From contig JAUIGU010000024.1 in assembly GCA_030432595.1 (NCBI GenBank), positions 1 to 59,955 on the forward strand: a stretch of DNA of 59,955 nt. The letters are read 5' to 3'. Position numbers and translations under genes: made by a program. The stretch's first letter is position 1; each line of letters begins with the position of its first letter. This stretch comes from Phycisphaerae bacterium (lineage in GTDB: Bacteria; Planctomycetota; Phycisphaerae; Phycisphaerales; Phycisphaeraceae). Positions 7,972 through 17,069 of the stretch are shown in pieces. The notes beneath the pieces are model-generated. The model did not search any database. It saw nothing but the letters and a program-made list of their open reading frames with translations, and was not told the DNA's origin.

Positions 7972-10071
7972 ATGCGGCGTTTGGGTTTGAGTTGCGCGTC
8001 GTGGGCACCGGTGGCGGTCGGCCTGATCGTCGGGCGGGCGGCGGCGGTCACCTTCACCGACGTCACCAACGCCGCCTTCCTCATCCACACGCAGTCGTCG
8101 TTGCCGGTCGATCCGGGCCTGGCGGGCGTGGAGTACTTCTCCGGCGGGGTGGCGGCGGGCGACTTCGACGGCGACGGGTGGACCGACCTGGTCTTCACCC
8201 GCCTGGGCGCGGCCGACGTCTTCTACCACAACAACGGCAACGGCACGTTCGATCCGCGCACCTTCCTCGCCGGCTTCAACGACGCGACGTACACCAGCGG
8301 CGTGGTGTCCGGCGACGTCGACAACGACGGCGACCTGGACCTCTACATCACGGGCACCGCCAACGCGACCCGCAACTACCTCTACCTCAACGACGGCAAC
8401 GGCTTCTTCACCGACGCGGGCACCGCCAACCCCGTCGCCCAGGCCACCGGCGTGCCGCGCGCCGGGCAGGGCGCGAGCTTCGGCGACGTCAACCACGACG
8501 GCTACCTCGACCTGCTCACCTCCGACTGGGGCAACGGCGTCGCGTCCAGCCAGTCGGCGCTGCTCATCAACCGCGGCGCGTCCGACCCGGGCGTCTTCGA
8601 TGACGCCACCGCCGCCGCCGGTCTGGACGTGTACCGCGAAGACATCGCCTACCGCTTCTCCCCGCGCTTCGTCGACCTGGACCGCGACGGGCACCTCGAC
8701 GTCACCTTCGCGTCCGACTTCGAGACCAGCCAGCTGTTCTGGAACAACGGCGACGGCACGTTCACCGACGGCACGCTGCCCGCCGGCGTCGGCACGGACT
8801 ACAACGGCATGGGCACCACCTTCGCCGACTACGACCGCGACGGCGACCTTGACTGGTTCATCACCAACATCACCCAGGACCCCGAGCACCCCGGTCCCTT
8901 CGGCGGGTTCAACCGCCTGTACCGCAACGACGGCAACCGCCAGTTCACCGACGTCACCCTCGAAGCCGGCGTGCGCGATTCGCGCTGGGCCTGGGGCACC
9001 AGCTTCTTCGAGGCCGACAACGACGGCGACGTCGACCTCATCGCCACCAACGGGTTCAACGGCGACGGCTGGATCGACGACCGCACCTACTTCTGGACCA
9101 ACGACAACGGCGTGTTCACCGACGTGTCCGACGCCGCGGGCATCACCGACACCCAGCAGGGCCGCGGCCTGATCCACCTGGACTACGACCAGGACGGCGA
9201 CCTCGACATCGTCATCGTCAACAACGGCGAAGAACCCATCCTTTACCGCAACAACACCATCGAGTCCGGCGACACCAACGACTACCTCCGCATCCACACC
9301 GAAGGCACCGAGTCCAACCCGCACGGCATCGGCGCGTTCATCACCGTCACGCCCGACCTGGACAACCCGCAGGACCGCCAGGTCTGGGAGATCGACGGCG
9401 GCAGCAGCTTCCTCAGCCAGAACGAACACACCGCCCACTTCGGGCTGGGCGAGCTCGGCGGCGACGGCGAGACCGTGGACCTCGTGACGATCCAGTGGGA
9501 CCGCGGCATCGTGCAGCACCTGCACGGCGTGACCGCGAACCAGACGCTCACGGTCGTCGAAACCGACGTGCCCGCCGCGCCCGGCGACATCAACTTCGAC
9601 GGCAGCGTCGACGCCGACGACATCGACTGGCTGCGCCTCGCGCTCCAAGACGCCGCGCTCTACGCCGCGGTGTTCGGCATGCCGACGCACGACGCGTGCG
9701 ACCTCACCGGCGACGACGGCGCGAACGCCGGCGACGTCGACTACCTCGTGCAGACGATCCTGGGTTCACTCCAAGGCGACGCAAACCTCAGCGGCCAGGT
9801 CGAACAAGGCGACCTCGACGCCGTGCTGCAGAACTGGGGAAGCACGCAGGGCGTGGGCTGGGCCACCGGCGACCTGAATGGTTCCGGGCAGGTCGAACAG
9901 GGGGATCTGGATCTGGTGCTGCAGAACTGGGGGAGCGCGGCCGCGCCGGACTTCGGCGGCGCGAGCCTTCCGGGGGTGCCCGAGCCGGCGACGCTGGGCG
10001 TGTTTGGCTTGGCGCTGGCGGCGCGCCGCCGCCGGCCTCGTGTCCGGAAGTCGGTGGGGCCGTGCCGATAA
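7972..10071 (+). CDS. FG-GAP/VCBS repeat protein with ASPIC/UnbV domain, four dockerin-like loops and PEP-CTERM tail
   Basis: 699 aa from the ATG at 7972; an earlier in-frame start at 7921 would bury the signal peptide (MRRLGLSCASW...GRAAA, about 25 residues). The body is a series of FG-GAP/VCBS repeats with calcium-loop signatures such as DFDGDGWTD, DVDNDGDLD, DYDRDGDLD and DYDQDGDLD, expected to form a beta-propeller. It is followed by an ASPIC/UnbV-like stretch (FGLGELGG...VTIQWDRG). Next come one canonical dockerin-like pair (GDINFDGSVDADDID, DLTGDDGANAGDVD) and then two variant loops (GQVEQGDLDAVLQNWG, GQVEQGDLDLVLQNWG). The end is VPEPATLGVFGLALAA plus an Arg-rich tail. Exported, probably surface-bound; ligand unknown. 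Confidence 0.88.
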   Translation: MRRLGLSCASWAPVAVGLIVGRAAAVTFTDVTNAAFLIHTQSSLPVDPGLAGVEYFSGGVAAGDFDGDGWTDLVFTRLGAADVFYHNNGNGTFDPRTFLAGFNDATYTSGVVSGDVDNDGDLDLYITGTANATRNYLYLNDGNGFFTDAGTANPVAQATGVPRAGQGASFGDVNHDGYLDLLTSDWGNGVASSQSALLINRGASDPGVFDDATAAAGLDVYREDIAYRFSPRFVDLDRDGHLDVTFASDFETSQLFWNNGDGTFTDGTLPAGVGTDYNGMGTTFADYDRDGDLDWFITNITQDPEHPGPFGGFNRLYRNDGNRQFTDVTLEAGVRDSRWAWGTSFFEADNDGDVDLIATNGFNGDGWIDDRTYFWTNDNGVFTDVSDAAGITDTQQGRGLIHLDYDQDGDLDIVIVNNGEEPILYRNNTIESGDTNDYLRIHTEGTESNPHGIGAFITVTPDLDNPQDRQVWEIDGGSSFLSQNEHTAHFGLGELGGDGETVDLVTIQWDRGIVQHLHGVTANQTLTVVETDVPAAPGDINFDGSVDADDIDWLRLALQDAALYAAVFGMPTHDACDLTGDDGANAGDVDYLVQTILGSLQGDANLSGQVEQGDLDAVLQNWGSTQGVGWATGDLNGSGQVEQGDLDLVLQNWGSAAAPDFGGASLPGVPEPATLGVFGLALAARRRRPRVRKSVGPCR

Positions 10072-11399
10072 TCCCGCACTTTGTCGCTGCGCTCGTTCTG
10101 ACCGGAGTTGCGGCGGGCGTCGCGCGGGCCACGCCCACGGGGTTGATCACGCTCGACCCGGACATGGCGCACGAAACCAGCGGCGTCTTTGTCGATGCCG
10201 AGACCGCGTACCTCTCCACCGACACCGGCGTCTGGACCGTGACCGATACAGGTTCGACGTTTACGCCGATTGTGCATCCGACGTTCGGGCCAGCTTTTTT
10301 CTTGTCGGCACCAGTGAAAGGCTCAGATGGGGATGTCTATATAGGTGGCGTATCTCTTAACTTTACATTTGAAGAAACGTCGGCTTTGTTTCGCCTACTT
10401 ACTTCTGATAATCCGGTTGTAGATTGGGGAAACCCCGGTTCGTCAAGCACGATAGTCCGTGCATTCGACAGCAATTTGGACGGTTATGGAACAGTATCCG
10501 GTGCGTTTGCAGCAAAGTTCTTTTTTGACACTAGCATCACTGCCCTCCCTTCTCCACCGGGTTTTTCAGGCGGAAGTGTTTTGGACACCTCATTGTCCGG
10601 GGTAGCAGTTGGGCTTAATTCACGCCCGGGAACCACGGCTGCACCTGCGATCTGGAAGGATTCCGGACTCTCCTTTCTTGATCCCGCTTTGAATGGCTCG
10701 ATCTTCTCCGTTCGCGACAGCACCGAAGGCTCGCTCAACTTCGGTGCCGTCCTCGAGGACCAGGCGTACGTGCAGTTGGGCGCCCGCCCGCTCACGCCGA
10801 TCGTGGACGAGCTCGGCGACCCGCTGCTGGCCGACGAGGTGTTCGTCGCCGAGACGAACGTCGCGCTGATCAATCCGCGCAGCGGCGTCAACGGCGAGGT
10901 CCACGTCTACTACCCCGGCATCACGGCGACGCCCGGGCAGGCGTTGCCGTTGTCGTCGGTGTTCCCGTCGTTGTCGGGCACGTCGTTCAGTTCGGCCGGT
11001 CGGCCCGCGGCGGACGGCGGGTTGGTGTACCTGCCGCTGGACGACGGCGTGCACCTGTTCGTCGCGGCCGACCCGAGCCTGGCGTTCGGCCTCGGCGACT
11101 ACAACGCGTCGGGTCAGGTGGAGCAGGGCGACTTGGACCTCGTGCTGCAGAACTGGGGGCTGGACACGGATACGGCCGGCGTCCCTTCGGGCTGGCTACA
11201 CGACCTGCCTTTGGGCCTGATTGAGCAGGCCGAACTGGATCGGGTATTGCTGAACTGGGGCAGCAGTGCGACGCCGGACTTTGGCGGGTTTGGCTTTCCG
11301 GGGTTGCCCGAACCGTCGGCCGTGTCGGTGGTGGGGATCGGGCTGGTTCGTTTGCCGCATCGGCGGCGCAATAGGGCGCGCCCGGGTTGCGCGGCCTGA
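10062..11399 (+). CDS. Exported protein with dockerin-like module and PEP-CTERM-like tail
   Basis: 445 aa from a GTG at 10062, preceded by GGTGGGG and overlapping the previous gene by 10 nt, so the two are likely translationally coupled. The first 23 residues (ending GVARA) are a signal peptide. The middle has no family I recognise, though short repeats such as ETAYLSTDTGVWTVTDTG suggest a beta-propeller-like fold. Two dockerin-like loops follow (GDYNASGQVEQGDLD and GLIEQAELDRVLLNWG), then LPEP, a weak hydrophobic stretch and a basic end. The interior 10290-10720 is markedly AT-richer than both ends, with codon use unlike its neighbours; this points to a transferred or recombined segment. Confidence 0.75.
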   Translation: MPIIPHFVAALVLTGVAAGVARATPTGLITLDPDMAHETSGVFVDAETAYLSTDTGVWTVTDTGSTFTPIVHPTFGPAFFLSAPVKGSDGDVYIGGVSLNFTFEETSALFRLLTSDNPVVDWGNPGSSSTIVRAFDSNLDGYGTVSGAFAAKFFFDTSITALPSPPGFSGGSVLDTSLSGVAVGLNSRPGTTAAPAIWKDSGLSFLDPALNGSIFSVRDSTEGSLNFGAVLEDQAYVQLGARPLTPIVDELGDPLLADEVFVAETNVALINPRSGVNGEVHVYYPGITATPGQALPLSSVFPSLSGTSFSSAGRPAADGGLVYLPLDDGVHLFVAADPSLAFGLGDYNASGQVEQGDLDLVLQNWGLDTDTAGVPSGWLHDLPLGLIEQAELDRVLLNWGSSATPDFGGFGFPGLPEPSAVSVVGIGLVRLPHRRRNRARPGCAA

Positions 11400-11520
11400 A
11401 TCCGGGTGTTTCTTCGCGGGCGAACCTTCCTTTGGTCAACGTACAGGGCTAACATCCGGGCACGCGGCGGGGCGTTGTTGGCCGGCCGTGAATTCGCATT
11501 GTTCGCAGGAGGTTTGCGCC

Positions 11521-13404
11521 ATGGGACGCCGGGAAAGATGGTCGCGCGAGGGGGCGGTGGTTCGGGGCGTGTGGGGGTTGGCGGCGGTCGCCGCGGTGAC
11601 CCCGACCGGGTCGGCGGGGACGTTCGTGGAGCTTGCGCGGACGGGCGACCCCGAGCCGGGCGCGACGAGCGGGGCGGTGATCGCGGAAGGTTTGGCGACG
11701 CCCCTGCTGGGAGACGACGGCACGGCCGTGTTCGGCGCGGACTTTCGCATCAACGGGTTTGCGGACGGCGCGGGGTTGTTGTTCACCGATCCGGCGTCGC
11801 CGGGCGGGGCGTTGACGCTGGTGCTGCGCTCGCCGGACCCGACGCCCAACGTGGACGGGAACTACCAGGCACCTTTCCTGCCTAGTGCGCTGCCGGACGG
11901 CGACATCCTTTCCGGCGCGTTCATCCAGAGTTCACTGATCGCCAATGGGCTGTACGGCTTGTATCGCGTGGACGGTCACGCGTCGGCGACGACGGGCGCG
12001 ACGGCGGAGCTTGCGCGGTCGGGTTCCACGACGACGGCGCAGGGCGGGTCGTTATTCCAGATCGCGTTTTCGGGGTTGAGTGCGCCGCAGCAGGTGGCGT
12101 CGGGGAACGTGTACGCGTTCGGGGCGGTGCTGGGCGGTACGCTGCCGGGCGCGACGACGTTGCGGATCACGCCGGGCGGCACGGTGGAGCAGGTGTTCAC
12201 CAGCGGCGAGTCGCTGGCGGCGTTCCCCGGGCAGTTGGTGACGGGCGTGCCACGCATGCCGCAGGTCAACGACCAGGACACATTGGCGCTGTACGGGCGC
12301 ATCCTCGACTCGACCGGCAGCGGCACGATCAACACCGGCAACGACGAGGGCATCCTGCTGCGCACCGATGCCGACGGCCTGCACCGCGTGGTGATCGAAG
12401 GGCAGGCGGAGCCGGGCGGCAATGGGGCGTTCGGCAACGCGCCGGCCGTGGCGTTCGGGCAGGTGTTCACGGACCCGACGCTGAACAATCGAGGCGACCT
12501 CGCGTTCGCGGCACAGCTCACCGGGACGTCGGGCGGCTCGCTCGATGACGACGGCGTGTTCCGACGCAACGCGGACGGCAGCCTCGACACGCTGGTGCGG
12601 GGCGGCGACTTCGCGCCCGGCGGCGACGGCCGGTTCACGAACCTGTTGCAGGAGGGCTTCGAGCGCACGGTGATCAACGACCGCGGCAGCGTGGCCTTCT
12701 TTGCCGGACTCTCGGGGGCCAGCGGCGGCTCCACGTCGGGCGTCTTCCTGCACACCGATGTCGGCGGCCTTGATGAGGTGACCCGGCTGGGCGCGGCGGT
12801 CCCCGACGGCACCGGCACGATCAGTTTCCTCGACAACTTCGCGTTCAACGACCGCGACGAGCTCGCGTTCCTGGCCGTGATCGACACCGGCGGGTTCGGC
12901 ACGGAGACGGCGCTGCTGCGCTACAGCCCGATGTCGGGCCTGGAAACGCTGGTGCGGCAGGGCGACGCGCTGGCGGGCGGGACGGTGTCCGACCTTCGGT
13001 TTGAGGCGACCGCGCTGTCCGAGGGGAGCGACCGCGACGGGCTGAACAACGCCGGGCAGATCGCGTTTCAGGCGGTGATCGCCGGGCAGTTCGTCAACCT
13101 GCTGTGGTCCCCGGACCTGATCCCCGGCGACTACAACGGCAGCGGCCAGGTTGAACAAGGCGACCTCGACCTCGTGCTCCAGAACTGGGGCGACGACACC
13201 GACGCCAACGGCGCGCCCACGGGTTGGACCAATGACCTGCCGCAAGGCCTGATCGATCAGGCGGAACTCGACGGCGTGCTGTTGAACTGGGGTGACACGG
13301 CGTTGCCGGATTTGAACGGGTCGGCGGCCGTCCCCGAGCCCGTCGCATTGAGTCTCTGGGCGGCCGCGGCGGCGTGGGGGGGCCGCCCGCGCCGGCTTCG
13401 TTAA
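11521..13404 (+). CDS. Exported DUF7453-like repeat protein with dockerin-like module and PEP-CTERM tail
   Basis: 627 aa. The ATG at 11521 has a strong AGGAGG site and a signal peptide of about 33 residues. The body repeats motifs such as LNNRGDLAFAAQLTG, INDRGSVAFFAGLSG, FNDRDELAFLAVI and LNNAGQIAFQAVI, separated by VFRRNADGSLDTLVRGGD-type strands. This is the choice-of-anchor repeat pattern I associate with DUF7453, of unknown function. The C-terminus has GDYNGSGQVEQGDLDLVLQ and then NDLPQGLIDQAELDGVLLNW, VPEPVALSLW and an Arg-rich end. From about 13218 onward the DNA is nearly identical to the end of the next gene although the bodies are unrelated. Confidence 0.85.
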   Translation: MGRRERWSREGAVVRGVWGLAAVAAVTPTGSAGTFVELARTGDPEPGATSGAVIAEGLATPLLGDDGTAVFGADFRINGFADGAGLLFTDPASPGGALTLVLRSPDPTPNVDGNYQAPFLPSALPDGDILSGAFIQSSLIANGLYGLYRVDGHASATTGATAELARSGSTTTAQGGSLFQIAFSGLSAPQQVASGNVYAFGAVLGGTLPGATTLRITPGGTVEQVFTSGESLAAFPGQLVTGVPRMPQVNDQDTLALYGRILDSTGSGTINTGNDEGILLRTDADGLHRVVIEGQAEPGGNGAFGNAPAVAFGQVFTDPTLNNRGDLAFAAQLTGTSGGSLDDDGVFRRNADGSLDTLVRGGDFAPGGDGRFTNLLQEGFERTVINDRGSVAFFAGLSGASGGSTSGVFLHTDVGGLDEVTRLGAAVPDGTGTISFLDNFAFNDRDELAFLAVIDTGGFGTETALLRYSPMSGLETLVRQGDALAGGTVSDLRFEATALSEGSDRDGLNNAGQIAFQAVIAGQFVNLLWSPDLIPGDYNGSGQVEQGDLDLVLQNWGDDTDANGAPTGWTNDLPQGLIDQAELDGVLLNWGDTALPDLNGSAAVPEPVALSLWAAAAAWGGRPRRLR

Positions 13405-13566
13405 TCCTGCTTCCATAACCCATTTCAGACTTAGTACTTTCCCGGAAGCCATTTCGCGGCGGGGTTCGGACCGTTAGGCTTAGACGGTTCACGTTTGTCG
13501 TCGGGCGTGCATCGGCTTTGGGTGATCTGGATCGCGGGGCGGGCTTACTACAAGGAGGGGAGGCGT

Positions 13567-16500
13567 ATGCGTCACATCGCGTTGAATCGCTGGTTGTGGG
13601 GTTGGTGTGTGGTCGTGCTGGTCGTGGTGCCTTGGGCGAGGGGCCAGAACCGGACGTGGTTCGGCCCCGACGACGGGTTGTGGAGCGATGCGCCGAACTG
13701 GCTGCCGGCCAACGTCCCGGACACGAACACCGAGAACGCGACATTCGGCGGCGGCGTCGGCGGGGTCGTGTTCAACGGCGGCTTCGTCATCAACGAGTTC
13801 CGTGAAAGCGGCGGTCACCACACCTTCTACGCGGACGGCCCGACCGCCGCGCCCACGCTGTCCGTCGCCGGCGACGCAATCATCGCCCGGTCCGGCCTCG
13901 GCACGTCATTAACGCTGGCCCAAACGGTGTCCGGGACCGCCGCGGTCAACCTCGACGTGGCCGGCGAGTTGGGGGTGTACGGCGACGGCGCGTTCCACCT
14001 CGCCGACGGTGCCGAGGCCGACGCGGCGACGTTCGGGTTGGGAAACCGCAGCACGGGTGACGGCGAGGCCAGCGTCGATGGCTCCGGGTCCAACCTGACG
14101 ATCAGCGGGTCCGCAGAGATCGGCGCCCAGACCAGCACGGGCACGCTCACCGTCAGCAATCTCGGCTCGGCGGTCTTCCTGAACGGATTGGATGTCGTAA
14201 CCGGGACCAACACCGATTCATCCGCGGTGATCAACGTCCAGAGCGGCGGCGGGGTCTTCGCCAGCGGCGATGTCAACCTCGGCACGGGGACCGGCACAGA
14301 CCAGACGACCACACTGACGGTGACCGGTGTTAATGGCCCGAGTCCGAGTTTCTTTACGCACACCGGCTCGGGCGCGCTGACCTTCGGCAACGCCTCCGCC
14401 CCCCAGAACACCCTCGTCGATATCAACGACGGCGCGGTGTTCCAGACCGGCAACGGGCAGGTGACCGTGGCCGGCGGGGGCGAAGTGCGGGTCAGCAACG
14501 CGACGCTTCAGGTTTTTGGCGACCTGACCGTCAACGGGCGCGTCGATCTCCAGGTGGGTTCCGTGTTTGAACTCGCCGCGGGGCGGGACCTCACGCTCAC
14601 CGGCGGCGGCGACTTCCTCGCGGACACCGACGTGACCATGAACGGCGGCCGGCTGGTCCGCGGGGTCGGCACGTCGAGCTTCGAACTCGCCGACGGTCGC
14701 ACGTACTTCGCCAACGGCGTCGATGTTGATCTGTCGGGCGTGTACACCCTCAACGGCGGCGCGACCTTCGACATCCGCAACGCGTCGACGCTGTCTGCGA
14801 GCATGTCCATCGGGCTCAACTCCGACGGCACGCTGATCGTGGACGGCGTGGGCACGTCGATGACCAGTTTTCCTTTTGCTAATCAGTGGGGCACCGGTGC
14901 CGCGGCCGACGTGACATTCCGAAACTTTGCCGTCGCCAACCTCGGCTTCGTTGACATGGCCGAGAGTGCGGTCGCGGGCACCGTCGCCAACCTGAACATC
15001 GAGTCCAACGCGGACGTCACGGTGAGCACGTTGAACCTCGCGACGCAGGGCGGATCCACCACCGCCGGTCGGATCGATATCACCGGCGGCGGCGACCTCA
15101 CGCAAACCGGCGCCGCCACCCTCAACGTCGGCCACGCCTTCCAGGGCTCGGCCGAAATCCGCATCGACGGCCCGGGCAGCACCTTCACCACCGGCACGGG
15201 CAATATCACCGTCAACACCACCGGCCTGATCGAAGCCCTCAACGACGGCGTATTCGAGGCGAACGGCAACGTGGTCCTCAACGGCGGCACCCTCCGCACC
15301 GCGACCACCACCGGGCCCGACGCCGGCACGTTCACCCTCGCCGACGGCAAGAACCTGACCGCAACCAACGACGCCCAGATCGAGTTGCCCGGTTTCAGCA
15401 TCCTCGATCAAGACTGGAACATCCAGAACGGCTCGGACCTGCGGGTCCGCGAACTCAACCTGGTTGTCGGCAACCGACGAGAAGGCACGCTGACCGTCGA
15501 TGGCATCGACGGGACCGACACCTCTGTCGTCGTCGATGCGTTCGGGTTGGTCGTCGGTGTCTCCAGCCTCAGCCAACCGGGGCAGGGCACCGTCACCGTC
15601 CGTGACGGCGGCCGCATCGACCTCGACGACCCGGTCGGGGGCAGCCTGCAGATCGCCACGGACAACGCCGACGGCACCGTGGGCACGGTGAATATCGAGG
15701 CGGGCGGCACCGTCAACGTCGCCAGCACCGTCAGCGTCGCGATCCTCGGCGGCGCGAACACCATTGGAATCCTCGACGTCCGAGACGGAGGCACGCTCAC
15801 GCAAACGGGGTCGGGCTTGTTCCGCCTCGGGCAGGTCGGTGGCGGCACTCAGGCCCGCGTCAACCTCTTCAACGGCGGCGTTGTGTCCACCGGCACCGGT
15901 GCGGTCACCCTCGAACAAGACGCCGAGCTCAACCTCAACGGCGGGCCCAACTTCGGCGACACGCCCGGCGTGTTCATCGCCAACGGGCCCATGACCGTCC
16001 GCGGCCAGGTCAACGTCCCGCAGTTCGACGGCGTGGTCACCGATCCGGGCGGCCGGCTCGTCGTCAACGCCGGCATGACCATCGACGCCGGCTACGTCCA
16101 GATGTACAAGGGCGCGATCGAGGCAGACGCGATCACCCTCACCAACGGCGGCACGTTCGACTTCACCGGCGGCACGCTGACCGTCGACACGTTCACCGGC
16201 ACGCTCGATCAGGAGGGCGGCACGCTCGCCCCCGGCGACTCGCCTGGCGTCACTACCATCTCGGGCGATTACCTCTTCAACGCCGGCTCACTCGCCATCG
16301 AGATCGGTGGCACCACGCCCGGCGCGCAGCACGACCGTGTCGAGGTCGCCGGCTTCGCGACGCTGCTGGGCACGCTCGACGTGACCTTGATCAACGGTTT
16401 CACGCCCACGCTCGGCGACAGCTTCGCGTTCCTGTTTGCCAACGGGGGGTTCAACGCCGGCTTCAGCGCGTTGAACCTTCCCGACCTCTCGGGACAGGGT

Positions 16501-16857
16501 CTGGACTGGCAGCTCAGCCCCGGCGGCGCAACACTCTTCTTGAACGTCGTGGCCACTGCAAGCCTCCTGGGCGACTACAACGACTCGGGCCAGGTCGAGC
16601 AGGGCGACCTCGACCTCGTGCTGCAGAACTGGGGCCTCGACACCGACGCCAACGGCGTGCCCACGGGTTGGACCAATGACCTGCCGCAAGGCCTGATCGA
16701 TCAGGCGGAACTCGACGGCGTGCTGCTCAACTGGGGCGACACGGCCGCGCCGGATTTGAACGGGTCCGCAGCCGTCCCCGAGCCCGTCGGAGTGTGGTTC
16801 GTCGCGAGCGGTTGGGGGCTGCTGCGTCGGCGATTGCGCCGGGTTCGGGCGGGGTGA
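13567..16857 (+). CDS. Exported T5SS/PEP-CTERM-type repeat protein with dockerin-like module
   Basis: 1096 aa. The ATG at 13567 follows AAGGAGGGGAGG, the best ribosome site in the cluster. The signal peptide is about 26 residues, ending WARGQ. The N-terminus of the mature protein (TWFGPDDGLWSDAPNW) is the strand that commonly opens autotransporter-type beta-helix passengers. Many GxLTVSNLGS, GTVNIEAGGTVNV and GTVTVRDGGRI repeats follow. A late segment (NAGSLAIEIGGTTPG...DRVEVAGFATLLGTLDV) is the usual capping region of such passengers. Then come the dockerin-like pair (GDYNDSGQVEQGDLD, GLIDQAELDGVLLNWG), VPEPVGVWFVASGWGLL and RRRLRR. There is no translocator barrel, so a PEP-CTERM route is inferred rather than autotransport. 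Confidence 0.86.
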   Translation: MRHIALNRWLWGWCVVVLVVVPWARGQNRTWFGPDDGLWSDAPNWLPANVPDTNTENATFGGGVGGVVFNGGFVINEFRESGGHHTFYADGPTAAPTLSVAGDAIIARSGLGTSLTLAQTVSGTAAVNLDVAGELGVYGDGAFHLADGAEADAATFGLGNRSTGDGEASVDGSGSNLTISGSAEIGAQTSTGTLTVSNLGSAVFLNGLDVVTGTNTDSSAVINVQSGGGVFASGDVNLGTGTGTDQTTTLTVTGVNGPSPSFFTHTGSGALTFGNASAPQNTLVDINDGAVFQTGNGQVTVAGGGEVRVSNATLQVFGDLTVNGRVDLQVGSVFELAAGRDLTLTGGGDFLADTDVTMNGGRLVRGVGTSSFELADGRTYFANGVDVDLSGVYTLNGGATFDIRNASTLSASMSIGLNSDGTLIVDGVGTSMTSFPFANQWGTGAAADVTFRNFAVANLGFVDMAESAVAGTVANLNIESNADVTVSTLNLATQGGSTTAGRIDITGGGDLTQTGAATLNVGHAFQGSAEIRIDGPGSTFTTGTGNITVNTTGLIEALNDGVFEANGNVVLNGGTLRTATTTGPDAGTFTLADGKNLTATNDAQIELPGFSILDQDWNIQNGSDLRVRELNLVVGNRREGTLTVDGIDGTDTSVVVDAFGLVVGVSSLSQPGQGTVTVRDGGRIDLDDPVGGSLQIATDNADGTVGTVNIEAGGTVNVASTVSVAILGGANTIGILDVRDGGTLTQTGSGLFRLGQVGGGTQARVNLFNGGVVSTGTGAVTLEQDAELNLNGGPNFGDTPGVFIANGPMTVRGQVNVPQFDGVVTDPGGRLVVNAGMTIDAGYVQMYKGAIEADAITLTNGGTFDFTGGTLTVDTFTGTLDQEGGTLAPGDSPGVTTISGDYLFNAGSLAIEIGGTTPGAQHDRVEVAGFATLLGTLDVTLINGFTPTLGDSFAFLFANGGFNAGFSALNLPDLSGQGLDWQLSPGGATLFLNVVATASLLGDYNDSGQVEQGDLDLVLQNWGLDTDANGVPTGWTNDLPQGLIDQAELDGVLLNWGDTAAPDLNGSAAVPEPVGVWFVASGWGLLRRRLRRVRAG

Positions 16858-17069
16858 TAACGGGTGATGCGACGGGACCCGCGACATCCCGTGTCGCAAT
16901 CGGTCTTTTCGTCATTTCAGGAAAGTTGTTTCGCCTGGGCGGGCGCGGCGTTATTTTGGGGCGGCGGGTCCGGCTCTCGGGTACGCGGTGTTTGGGTGGG
17001 TACCGGCATCTCCACGTCGTTGACGCCGGCGTTCCCGTGAGGATCAACAGGGCGAGAGGAAAGAGGACG

